From Terrabacter terrigena (GTDB lineage: Bacteria > Actinomycetota > Actinomycetes > Actinomycetales > Dermatophilaceae), in assembly GCF_042676085.1 (NCBI RefSeq), contig NZ_JBHTKH010000004.1, positions 62,001 to 126,000 of the forward strand: a DNA stretch of 64,000 nucleotides, read 5' to 3'. The translations under genes were made by a program, and so were the position numbers. The notes beneath the pieces were generated by a model that had not been told where the DNA came from, did no database searches, and saw nothing but the letters and a program-made list of their open reading frames with translations. Shown in pieces: positions 25,886-37,226 of the stretch; the stretch's first letter is position 1, and the number at the start of each line of letters is the position of its first letter.

Positions 25886-26665
25886 ATGGGCACGATGACC
25901 GACTTCCCCGACCACGACCTCACCGCCTACCGCGCCGACCCGTCGGGCGAGCCCCGCGGTGCCGTCGTCGTCATCCAGGAGATCTGGGGCCTGACCGACC
26001 ACGTCAAGGACGTCACCGACCGCTTCGCCGCGGAGGGCTACGTCGCCGTCGCGCCCGACCTGCTGCGCCACGTCGGGCTCACCCCGGAGGTCGGCGCGCG
26101 CCTCTTCGACCTCGTGTCGCACGGCACCGAGGAGGAGCGCCTGGCTGCCCAGCCGCGGCTGCGGGCGGCCACGACCCCGGCCCGGCAGCCGGAGTTCGCC
26201 GCCTGGGCCGTGCCCGCGCTGACGGCGGTCGTCGACTCCCTGGTGGGCGAGCCGGGGGTCGAGGGCCGGGTCGCCGTCGTCGGCTTCTGCTTCGGCGGCA
26301 CGTACGCCTTCGCCCTCGCGGCTGCCGATGCCCGGCTGCGCGCCGCGGTCCCGTTCTACGGCACGTTCCCCGAGCACGCCGACCCCGCCACGATCGGCTG
26401 TCCGGTCCTCGCCTTCTACGGGGAGGACGACCACGGGATCACCGACGGCGTCCCGGAGCTCGAGGGGCGGATGGCCGGCGCCGGGGTGGACTTCACGGCG
26501 CGCGTCTACCACGGCGTGGGGCACGCCTTCTTCAACGACGACTCGCCGTCGAGGTACAACGCCGACGTGGCCGCCGACGCCTGGGAACGCACGCTGGCCT
26601 TCCTCGAGACCCACCTCGGCGCGGACGTGGGCACGCGGCCGGGCACGCACCCCACAGCGACCTGA
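25886..26665 (+). CDS. Dienelactone hydrolase family protein
   Basis: A 259-residue alpha/beta hydrolase of the DLH group. Landmarks are VVVIQEIWGLTDHVKDVTDR (the conserved Glu and oxyanion region), VGFCFGGTYAFALA with the nucleophilic Cys in G-F-C-F-G-G, FYGEDDHG (acid) and YHGVGHAFFNDDS (catalytic His). Such enzymes open dienelactones in aromatic catabolism, but many have other ester substrates. The ATG at 25886 has a TAGGACT box about six bases upstream and no clear Shine-Dalgarno. No aromatic-degradation genes are nearby. Confidence 0.88.
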   Translation: MGTMTDFPDHDLTAYRADPSGEPRGAVVVIQEIWGLTDHVKDVTDRFAAEGYVAVAPDLLRHVGLTPEVGARLFDLVSHGTEEERLAAQPRLRAATTPARQPEFAAWAVPALTAVVDSLVGEPGVEGRVAVVGFCFGGTYAFALAAADARLRAAVPFYGTFPEHADPATIGCPVLAFYGEDDHGITDGVPELEGRMAGAGVDFTARVYHGVGHAFFNDDSPSRYNADVAADAWERTLAFLETHLGADVGTRPGTHPTAT

Positions 26666-26713
26666 CAGGCGATTCGTCCCACGAGCACCCCCGCGTGCAG
26701 TAAGCCTTGGGGT

Positions 26714-28407
<1,694 letters not shown>

Positions 28408-28411
<4 letters not shown>

Positions 28412-29256
28412 CCACGACCCCGCAGGTCGACGAGGTCGCGCGCCGGGTCGCCATCGCGCACAAGGCAGTCCGTGCGTATGCCGCCAACGACCGAGTCGCG
28501 GCAGCGCTCGTCGGTGGGTCGGTCGCGCGGGGTCTCGCCGACGCGTCCTCCGACATCGAGCTCGACGTCTACTGGACCTCCCCGCCGTCGGTCGCCGACC
28601 GGGAGGCGGCGGTCGAGGGAGTGGGGTTCGACCGCGTCTACGCGGAGGAGGACGAGCACGAGTGGGCCGATGGAATGCTCGTCGACGGCGTCAAGATCGA
28701 CGTCAGCGGTTTCGTCACCTCGACCATCGACGCCTACCTCGCCGGGGCGCTCGCGGGCGACACCGACGCCGAGCTGCAGGTGCGCGTCACCGCGCTGCGC
28801 GACGGCATACCGCTGCACGGGCACGCCGTCGTCGACGCGTGGCGGGCCCGCTGCGCCGACTATCCCGAGGCGCTCGCCGTGGCGATGGTGGAGCACGGCC
28901 TCGACCTGCGCAGTCGCGAGCGCCTCGAGATGCTGGCGGCCCGTGACGACGTGCTGCTGCTGCACCGCGACCTGGTCGACGGCGTGCAGGGCGTCCTCGA
29001 CGCCCTCTTCGGCCTGGGCCGCGTCTGGATGCCGCACCCGTTCCACAAGTGGCTCGACTGGGAGGAGTCGCTGCTGCCGCACCGACCGGACGGACTGGCC
29101 CGGCGCATCCGCGAGCTGCTCGTCGCACCGCCGCACGACGCCGTCCGCGCGCTCGTCGCCCTCGTCGACGAGACCTACGCCCTTGCGCGAGAGCACGTCC
29201 CGGCGGCCGACCTGACCCCGCTGCGCGAGGCCTTCGACCAGCGTCGGACCGCCTGA
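28408..29256 (+). CDS. Nucleotidyltransferase-fold protein, DUF4037-like
   Basis: A 282-residue cytosolic protein. The N-terminal motif GGSVARGLADASSDIELDVYW is the G-G-S/x-A-R-G...S-D-x-D/E-L-D pattern of the minimal nucleotidyltransferase fold; a third acidic residue (VDGVKIDVSGF) lies about 60 residues later. The helical C-terminal half resembles DUF4037 proteins. Such enzymes modify small molecules or proteins by transferring NMP, as in antibiotic or toxin systems, but no target gene is adjacent. It is translationally coupled to the PhoD-like gene. Confidence 0.78.
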
Positions 29257-29370
29257 GCCCCCGCTGGAGGCTGCGCCGGGACCCGCGGGTCGTCATCTCG
29301 ATATCTCGGTGCGCGCGCCCCGCGTGCCGGGCGCCGCGCCGAGGCACCCCGCAAAAGATCCCCGGCGCGT

Positions 29371-29396
29371 GGAACAAAGTCCCCGAACCAAGAGTT
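29371..29396 (+). promoter_or_regulatory. SigH/SigR-like promoter of dnaK
   Basis: GGAAC (29371-29375), an 18-bp spacer and GTT (29394-29396) match the GGAAY-N17/18-GTT consensus of actinobacterial SigH/SigR oxidative/heat-stress promoters. The same element with identical spacing precedes clpB. Its -10 GTT overlaps the HAIR operator. Inferred from pattern only. Confidence 0.55.
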
Positions 29397-29414
29397 GAGT
29401 CCAGTGAGCGCAAG
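29394..29414. promoter_or_regulatory. HAIR-type operator (HspR site) upstream of dnaK
   Basis: GTTGAGT (29394-29400), a 7-bp spacer and GCGCAAG (29408-29414) match the HspR-associated inverted repeat CTTGAGT-N7-ACTCAAG at 6 of 7 and 5 of 7 positions. It lies about 120 bp before dnaK, whose operon encodes HspR itself. A better copy precedes clpB. Confidence 0.6.
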
Positions 29415-29430
29415 ATTTGCGAGTCCGGCT

Positions 29431-29460
29431 TTGACAATCACGGGCCGGGCGGAGCACATT
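29431..29460 (+). promoter_or_regulatory. Candidate housekeeping promoter of dnaK
   Basis: A perfect TTGACA -35 (29431-29436) is followed by an 18-bp spacer and CACATT (29455-29460) as a -10-like hexamer. HAIR sits about 16 bp upstream of the -35, so HspR bound there could block polymerase entry. Confidence 0.5.
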
Positions 29461-29534
29461 GAGCGAGGGCCAGTTCCACAGCAGCTTCCCGGACCGGTAC
29501 CCCCGGATCCACCCAGACCAACAAGGAGTCACCC

Positions 29535-31435
<1,901 letters not shown>

Positions 31436-31439
<4 letters not shown>

Positions 31440-32158
31440 CCGAGTCGACCCGGCCCGCGAGCGACGGCGAGGCGGGCGACCAGCCCGACGTGGCCGCCAC
31501 CGGTGCCGCCACGGGTGCACAGGGTGCCGGCAGCGGTGACGCTGCCGGCACCCCGGCCCCCGGCAACGGCTCCCAGCAGGAGCAGGCGCAGACCGGCGAC
31601 AAGCGTCACCACACGTACTACGAGGGCGGCCCCGGCGCCTCGTCGGAGCCGGGCGGCGAGGACGAGTACGACCACGCTCCGAACGGCGACGCCGAGTCTG
31701 CCGAGTCGGAGGGTGTCGCCCTCGCCGAGGAGGACACCATGGCCGCGACGCTGCTCGCCGACCTGCAGCGACTGCAGGCCGAGTACGTCAACTACAAGAA
31801 GCGCGTCGACCGCGACCGTGAGCTCATCCGCCACTCGGCGGTGGGCAGCGTCGTCGAGTCGCTGCTTCCGGTGCTCGACGACATCCACATGGCCCGCCAG
31901 GCAGGCGACCTCTCCGGAGGCCCCTTCGCGGCGATCGCCGACAAGCTCGAGGCGACGCTCGGCCGCTACGGCGTCGAGCGCCTCGGCGAGGCGGGCCAGG
32001 AGTTCGACCCGAACGTGCACGAGGCCCTCATGCACGTCGAGGCCGAGCTGCCCGAGGGTGCGACGGGCACCACCGTCGTGCAGGTGCTCCAGCCGGGCTA
32101 CCGCATCGGTGACCGGCTCGTCCGTGCCGCGCGGGTGTCGGTTGCCGACCCTGCCTGA
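31436..32158 (+). CDS. grpE: Nucleotide exchange factor GrpE
   Basis: A 240-residue GrpE. A long, acidic, low-complexity N-terminus (1-100) precedes the coiled-coil LLADLQRLQAEYVNYKKRVDRDRELI. The conserved beta domain includes FDPNVHEALMHVEAELPEG and VVQVLQPGYRIGDRLVRAARV, the GrpE signature. It releases ADP from DnaK and lets it reload with ATP. Translation is coupled to dnaK (GTGA). A 12-bp-stem hairpin separates it from dnaJ and may set their relative expression. Confidence 0.97.
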
Positions 32159-32166
32159 GACGTCCG

Positions 32167-32194
32167 CCGCCGGGCTGCACGCGCAGCCCGGCGG
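32167..32194 (+). terminator. Strong intra-operon hairpin between grpE and dnaJ
   Basis: CCGCCGGGCTGC (32167-32178) and GCAGCCCGGCGG (32183-32194) form a perfect 12-bp stem with tetraloop ACGC, 8 bp after the grpE stop. There is no U-tract, so partial termination, attenuation or a processing/stability element are the choices. It would lower dnaJ and hspR relative to dnaK and grpE. Confidence 0.7.
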
Positions 32195-32247
32195 CATACC
32201 CGATGATGGGAGCAGCGTGAGTCCCACCGTGACGAAGGAGGTGCGCC

Positions 32248-33279
32248 TTGGCTAGCCAGGACTGGTTCGAGAAGGACTTCTACGGCATCCTCGGCGTGCC
32301 CCAGGACGCCGACGCGGCGACGATCAAGAAGACCTACCGCAAGCTCGCCCGCACGATGCACCCCGACCACAACGTCGGAGACGCCAAGGCGGAGGAGCGC
32401 TTCAAGGAGATCGGCGAGGCGTATGCCGTCCTGTCCGACCCCGAGCAGCGTCGCGAGTACGACGCCATCCGCGCCATGTCGCACGGCGGCGCCCGCTTCA
32501 CCGCGGGTGGCCCCGGCGGCGGCGGAGCCGGTTTCGAGGACATCTTCTCCGCGTTCGGTGGTGCAGGTGGTCCCGGCGGCCAGCGGATGCGTTTCAACAC
32601 CGGGGGCGCGGGCGGCCAGCCCAACCTCGAGGACATCCTCGGCCAGATGTTCGGTGGTGGGCCGGGTGCGCCCGGTGCCGGTGCCCCCGGTGCGGGCTAC
32701 GGCGGCTACGGCGCGCCTGCAGGTCCTCGTCCCGGCGCCGACGTGCAGGCCAGCACGCGCATCGGCTTCCGCGAGGCCGTCGAGGGCTCGACCGTCTCGC
32801 TGAGCTCGCCCGACCTCGGGCGGATCAACGCCCGCATCCCCGCCGGCGTCAAGGACGGCCAGCGGATCCGCCTGCGCGGCAAGGGCCGCCCGGGCGACCC
32901 CGGCGCTCCGGCCGGCGACCTCATCCTCACGGTCGCGGTCGACAAGCACCCGGTCTTCGGCCGTGACGGCGACAACCTGACGATCGACCTGCCCGTGACG
33001 TTCGCCGAGGCCGCGCTCGGCGCGACCGTCGCCGTGCCGACCCTCGACGGCGGCCAGGTCAAGGTCAAGGTGGCGGCCGGCACCCCGAGCGGCCGCGTGC
33101 TGCGGCTCAAGGGCCGCGGCGTCAGGCGTGGCGACCGCACGGGCGACCTGCTCGCCAAGGTGCAGGTCGTCGTGCCGCAGCGACTGACCGACGAGGCCCG
33201 CGAGGCCGTCGAGAAGATGGCTGCGGCAGAGAGCGGGCACGACCCCCGGGCCGAGCTGTTCGAGCGCGCCCGCGCCTGA
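32248..33279 (+). CDS. dnaJ: Co-chaperone DnaJ (type II, no zinc fingers)
   Basis: A 343-residue Hsp40. The J domain (residues 5-75) has the HPD motif in TMHPDHNVGDAKAEERFKE; a Gly/Ala/Pro-rich linker (80-165) follows, then the two beta-sandwich substrate domains (DVQASTRIGFREAVEGST and NLTIDLPVTFAEAALGATV). The four CxxCxGxG zinc-finger repeats of classical DnaJ are absent, so this is a CbpA-like type II protein even though it lies in the dnaK operon. The start is a TTG at 32248, directed by AAGGAGGT upstream. Confidence 0.95.
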   Translation: MASQDWFEKDFYGILGVPQDADAATIKKTYRKLARTMHPDHNVGDAKAEERFKEIGEAYAVLSDPEQRREYDAIRAMSHGGARFTAGGPGGGGAGFEDIFSAFGGAGGPGGQRMRFNTGGAGGQPNLEDILGQMFGGGPGAPGAGAPGAGYGGYGAPAGPRPGADVQASTRIGFREAVEGSTVSLSSPDLGRINARIPAGVKDGQRIRLRGKGRPGDPGAPAGDLILTVAVDKHPVFGRDGDNLTIDLPVTFAEAALGATVAVPTLDGGQVKVKVAAGTPSGRVLRLKGRGVRRGDRTGDLLAKVQVVVPQRLTDEAREAVEKMAAAESGHDPRAELFERARA

Positions 33280-33338
33280 CCGCATCCGCCATGGCGACGA
33301 CTGACACGAGACGCTGACACGAGAAGGAGGTGGCGAGA

Positions 33339-33800
33339 ATGGCTCGCAGGAGTGCACGGCCCGGTGGGCACGACGACGACGCACCCGTCTTCGTCATCTC
33401 CGTCGCGGCCGAGCTGGCCGGCATGCACGCGCAGACGCTGCGGCAGTACGACCGTCTCGGCCTCGTGTCGCCCTCGCGCACGCGTGGTGGGGGCCGGCGC
33501 TACAGCACGCGTGACGTCGCCCTGCTGCGCGAGGTGCAGCGCCTCTCGCAGGAGGGCGTCTCGCTCACGGGCATCCAGCGCATCCTCGACCTCGAGAACC
33601 ACGTCTCCGCGCTCCGGTCACGGGTCGACGAGCTGACCGCCGAGCTCACCACCGCCCGTGCGGCTCTGGCCGCCGGAGCGTCGGGCTCTCGCGTCTTCGC
33701 GGTCGGACCCCGAGGCGAGGTCGTGGCGGTCCGGCCCGGCCAGCGCCCGCCACGCACCCCGGCGTCGCAGGCACTGGTGGTCTGGCGACCCGACCGCTAG
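33339..33800 (+). CDS. hspR: Heat-shock repressor HspR (MerR family)
   Basis: A 153-residue MerR-type repressor. The DNA-binding domain (residues 18-85) shows VFVISVAAELAGMHAQTLRQYDRLGLVSPSRTRGGGRRYS in outline, the HspR signature, followed by a coiled-coil (LENHVSALRSRVDELTAEL) and a C-terminal tail ending ALVVWRPDR. It binds HAIR repeats with DnaK as co-repressor in Streptomyces. HAIR-like sites precede dnaK and clpB here. The ATG at 33339 follows GAAGGAGG by 8 nt; a GTG at 33330 overlaps the ribosome site and is less likely. Confidence 0.95.
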   Translation: MARRSARPGGHDDDAPVFVISVAAELAGMHAQTLRQYDRLGLVSPSRTRGGGRRYSTRDVALLREVQRLSQEGVSLTGIQRILDLENHVSALRSRVDELTAELTTARAALAAGASGSRVFAVGPRGEVVAVRPGQRPPRTPASQALVVWRPDR

Positions 33801-33826
33801 CGAGGCCGCCGCGACGGCAGTGCCGT

Positions 33827-33847
33827 GTGCAACACTGTGCCAGCCTC
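33827..33847 (+). promoter_or_regulatory. Conserved 5' motif shared with the second ANTAR gene
   Basis: GTGCAACACTGTGCC followed by AGCCTC matches 19 of 21 bases of the sequence at 37165-37185, upstream of the other ANTAR gene. Both lie 40-75 nt before their start codons. The NACTGT part could be a -10 hexamer and GCCTC an anti-Shine-Dalgarno. An adjacent 13-bp palindrome (33814-33826) occurs only here. Confidence 0.55.
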
Positions 33848-33917
33848 GAGCAGACGGGGCATCGGTACCGCTGTATGCCGCCGGAGGCAGTCCCGTGTTC
33901 CATGTTCCGGAGGTCGT

Positions 33918-36900
33918 GTGACCCCTCCACACCCCGATGGTGACGCCGCCCTGAACGGTGGTCCCGGGGACGCCCTCGGCGCACCCGTCCCACGCTCGGC
34001 CGAGATGCAGGACCTCTTCGCCCGCACGGACTGGGCGACCACCCCGCTGGGCCCGGTCGAGACGTGGCCCGACAACCTGCGCTCCATCGTCGACATCTGC
34101 CTGTCGTCGGGCTTCCCCATGCTCGTGTGCTGGGGGCCCGAGCTCGCGATGGTCTACAACGACGGCTACCGCACCCTGCTCGGCCGGAGCAAGCACCCCG
34201 CGGCCCTCGGCCGCCCCGTGGCCCAGGTGTGGCCCGAGGTCTGGGACGTCATCGGGCCGATGTTCGACGGCGTGCTGAGCGGTGGCCCGGCGACCTGGGT
34301 CGAGGACGAGCTGCTCGTCGTCGACCGTTTCGGCTTCCTCGAGGAGGCCTACTTCACGTGGTCCTACGGCGCCATCCACGACGCCGACGGCACCGTCGCC
34401 GGCATCCTCAACGTGGCCGTCGAGACGACCGACAAGGTGCTCGCGGTCCGCCGCGCCACGGCAGCCCTCGAGCTGTTCGAGTCCCTCACCAGCGCCCCCG
34501 CGCCGGAGCACCGTGACCAGGTGCGCGACCGCGCCCTCGAGGTGCTGCGCGCCCACACCCCAGACCATCTCGAGGCCGACCTCGTCTGGGTCGAGGACGA
34601 CCGGCCCGGGCACGGCATCCATCCGTCCGGCCACGCCGAGCAGGGCGTGCACGTGGTGCCCGTGCTCGAGCCGGGGCTCACCGAGCCCCGCGCGCTGCTG
34701 CTGCTGAGGGCCAATCCGCGAAGGCCCTGGGACGCGCAGCTCCAGGCGTACGCCGAGCTGTGCGCCTCGCACGTCGCGACGGCGCTGAGCGTCGTCCGCC
34801 GACGCAACGACGACCGTGACCGTGCGGAGGCGCTCAGCGAGCTCGACACGGCCAAGTCCGACTTCTTCGCCAACGTCAGCCACGAGCTGCGCACGCCGCT
34901 CGCCCTCATCGCCGGGCCGGTGCAGGACGCCCTCGCCGAGGACGGGCTCGACGACGACACGCGTCGCCGTTTCGAGATGATCGCCCGCAACACGGATCGT
35001 CTGACGGGGCTCGTCGACCGCATCCTCGACCTCACCCGCGTCGAGGCCGGCGCCGTCGAGCCGCACTGGGTCGCCGTCGACGTCACCTCGGTGACGAGCG
35101 GCATCGCGGCCAACTTCCGTCCTGCCATCGAGCGGATGGGGCTCGAGCTCGTCGTCGAGTGCGACGACCTCGGGCGCGTGGCGCACGTCGACCTCGACAT
35201 GTTCGAGCGCATCGTGCTCAACCTGCTGTCCAACGCGCTCAAGTTCACCCCTCATGGCCGCATCGGGCTGACCCTCACGGGCGACGCCGACGGCTACCAG
35301 GTCTCGGTGAGCGACACCGGCATCGGGATCCCCGCGAAGGACCGCGACCACGTCTTCGACCGGTTCCGCCAGCTGGCCGGCAGCGACGAACGCCGGTCGC
35401 GTGAGGGGGCCGGCATCGGCCTGTCCATCGTCCGTCAGCTCGTCGGCCTGCTCGGCGGCACCATCTCGCTCGCCAGCCAGGAGGGCCGGGGGAGCACCTT
35501 CACGGTCCGCCTGCCGTGGGGGGAGCCCCCGACACGGTCGGCCAGCCGGCCCTCGATCACCCCGCGGACGGCAGCGTCGTTCATCAGCGAGGCCGAGGCG
35601 TGGGACGTGCCCGCCCGGCGCGACGACCGCGCCGAGACCACCGACCGGCGCCAGCAGCCGGCCGCCGCGGGCGAGCCTGCGGTCACGGGCCGCCCGACGC
35701 TGCTCGTCGTCGAGGACAACCCGGACATGCGCTGGCACGTCACCCGGCACCTGCGCGCCGACTACGACGTCGTGACGTCCCGTGACGGCGTCGAGGCCCT
35801 GGCGCAGATGCGGGACCGCCGACCTGACATCGTCCTGGCCGACGTCATGATGCCGCGCATGGACGGCCTCACCCTCGTGCGTGAGATCCGCGACGACCCC
35901 GCCCTGCGCGACCTGCCCGTCATCCTTCTCTCGGCCCGCGCGGGCGTCGAGGCGAGCACGATCGGCCTGACCATGGGCGCCGACGACTACGTCGTCAAGC
36001 CCTTCGATCAGGCCGAGCTGCGGGCGCGGCTGGCCGCCAACCTCGTTCGCTCACGGTCGCGCTCGCGCGACGCGGCCTGGCTCCGGGCGATCCTCGGGGC
36101 CATCCAGGAGCCGCTCGTCGTGGCCGACGCCGAGGGCACCGTGGTCGAGCTCAACGACGCCTTCACCCGCGACTACGGCTGGTCGCTGTCCGACGGCCCG
36201 TTCTCGCCGCCCTACCCGTGGTGGGTGCCCGCCGACGAGGACCCCGCCGAGCACGAGGCGCACGTACGTCGCGTCGAGCTGCTGCAGACGGGCCGGCCCT
36301 TCCTCGACGAGCACTACCGCATCCGCCGGCGGGGCGGTGGCGAGGCCTGGGTGCACACGCGGGCCGCGAGCGTCCCCGAGACGCCCGACCACGGCGGCTT
36401 CGTCCTCGGGGTGGCCCGCGACGAGACCCGTGAGCGCGAGGCCCGGATGCGCCGCGAGCTCGCCGGTCGGGTCGCCGTGGAGCTCGCTGCCGCTGAGAGC
36501 CTCGACCAGGCCCTGTCGACCGCCGTCACCGGTTTCACCGTGCTCTTCGACGGCGAGGTCACGCTGCGCGTCGCCGACGACAAGGGCGACGTCGTCGTGC
36601 TGTCACCTCGCGGGCGCGTCCAGCCGTCGGAGCTCGACGACGTCGTGCGCGAGGGGCTCGAGTCGACGCCGCACGCCCACGACGACCTCGTCGGCGACAA
36701 GCGCGAGGGACTGCTGCTCCTGCCCACGTCGCAGGACTCCGAGTGCCGCGCGTGGGTCCAGTTCGACGAGCCGCGCATCGTGGGCAGCGACGAGCTGATC
36801 GTCGGCGACCTGCTCGCCCAGACGCTGGGCCAGGCGGTCGACCGGGTCGTCACCCTTCGGCAGCGGTCGGAGAAGGAGCAGCAGCTCGAGCAGGCCATCG

Positions 36901-37070
36901 AGAGCCACCGGCTCATCGGGCATGCTGTCGGCGTTCTCATCGAGCGCCACCGCATCACGGCCAAGCAGGGCTTCGAGATGCTCCGGCAGGCGTCGCTCGA
37001 CCGCAACATCAAGCTGCGCGAGATCGCCGCCCGGGTCGTCGAGAGTGGTCAGGACCCCGACTCCGCCTGA
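33918..37070 (+). CDS. Hybrid sensor kinase PAS-HisKA-HATPase-REC-PAS-ANTAR
   Basis: A 1050-residue soluble protein (no membrane helices). A PAS-like region (about 15-150) is followed by a GAF-like stretch (170-300). HisKA has NVSHELRTPLAL with His322. HATPase_c shows LNLLSNALKFTPHG, DTGIGIPAKD and GAGIGLSIV. A receiver domain has Asp642 (VLADVMMPRMDG) and VKPFDQAEL. A second PAS (about 725-850), a GAF-like region (860-965) and a C-terminal ANTAR domain (about 985-1045) with SHRLIGHAVGVLIERHRI complete it. ANTAR domains bind RNA and prevent termination. A kinase, receiver and ANTAR in one chain suggests phosphorylation-controlled antitermination without a separate regulator. GTG at 33918 follows CCGGAGGT. 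Confidence 0.88.
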   Translation: MTPPHPDGDAALNGGPGDALGAPVPRSAEMQDLFARTDWATTPLGPVETWPDNLRSIVDICLSSGFPMLVCWGPELAMVYNDGYRTLLGRSKHPAALGRPVAQVWPEVWDVIGPMFDGVLSGGPATWVEDELLVVDRFGFLEEAYFTWSYGAIHDADGTVAGILNVAVETTDKVLAVRRATAALELFESLTSAPAPEHRDQVRDRALEVLRAHTPDHLEADLVWVEDDRPGHGIHPSGHAEQGVHVVPVLEPGLTEPRALLLLRANPRRPWDAQLQAYAELCASHVATALSVVRRRNDDRDRAEALSELDTAKSDFFANVSHELRTPLALIAGPVQDALAEDGLDDDTRRRFEMIARNTDRLTGLVDRILDLTRVEAGAVEPHWVAVDVTSVTSGIAANFRPAIERMGLELVVECDDLGRVAHVDLDMFERIVLNLLSNALKFTPHGRIGLTLTGDADGYQVSVSDTGIGIPAKDRDHVFDRFRQLAGSDERRSREGAGIGLSIVRQLVGLLGGTISLASQEGRGSTFTVRLPWGEPPTRSASRPSITPRTAASFISEAEAWDVPARRDDRAETTDRRQQPAAAGEPAVTGRPTLLVVEDNPDMRWHVTRHLRADYDVVTSRDGVEALAQMRDRRPDIVLADVMMPRMDGLTLVREIRDDPALRDLPVILLSARAGVEASTIGLTMGADDYVVKPFDQAELRARLAANLVRSRSRSRDAAWLRAILGAIQEPLVVADAEGTVVELNDAFTRDYGWSLSDGPFSPPYPWWVPADEDPAEHEAHVRRVELLQTGRPFLDEHYRIRRRGGGEAWVHTRAASVPETPDHGGFVLGVARDETREREARMRRELAGRVAVELAAAESLDQALSTAVTGFTVLFDGEVTLRVADDKGDVVVLSPRGRVQPSELDDVVREGLESTPHAHDDLVGDKREGLLLLPTSQDSECRAWVQFDEPRIVGSDELIVGDLLAQTLGQAVDRVVTLRQRSEKEQQLEQAIESHRLIGHAVGVLIERHRITAKQGFEMLRQASLDRNIKLREIAARVVESGQDPDSA

Positions 37071-37083
37071 GTCAATGTGGCAT

Positions 37084-37097
37084 GGGCCGCGCGGCCC
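37084..37097. terminator. GC palindrome after the hybrid kinase gene
   Basis: GGGCCGCGCGGCCC is a perfect 14-bp palindrome 13 bp after the kinase stop; it may act as a terminator stem. A CGGGCCGATCGGGCCG near-palindrome follows about 25 bp later. No U-tract is present. Confidence 0.4.
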
Positions 37098-37164
37098 GCT
37101 CGCCGTGCGCCCTTGTGCCACGGGCCGATCGGGCCGTGTCGCGTTTTGGCGCGCGTGCAGCCTG

Positions 37165-37185
37165 GTGCAAGACTGTGCCTGCCTC
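37165..37185 (+). promoter_or_regulatory. Conserved 5' motif shared with the hybrid kinase gene
   Basis: GTGCAAGACTGTGCC followed by TGCCTC is the partner of the motif at 33827-33847 (19 of 21 identical). Here its end runs directly into the left arm of the RBS-masking hairpin. It may combine a promoter -10 (GACTGT) with a regulated leader. Confidence 0.55.
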
Positions 37186-37222
37186 CAAGTTCGCGGGCCT
37201 TCCCGACGCGTACCTTGGAGGC
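37181..37222 (+). promoter_or_regulatory. RBS-sequestering leader hairpin of the ANTAR gene
   Basis: GCCTCCAAG (37181-37189) and CTTGGAGGC (37214-37222) pair perfectly over 9 bp. The right arm contains the Shine-Dalgarno TTGGAGG of the gene starting at 37227, so the hairpin would block ribosome binding. The 24-nt loop holds a nested CGGG-CCTT-CCCG hairpin. This looks like a translational switch, possibly autoregulatory through the ANTAR product. Structure inferred from base pairing only. Confidence 0.65.
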
Positions 37223-37226
37223 CCCC

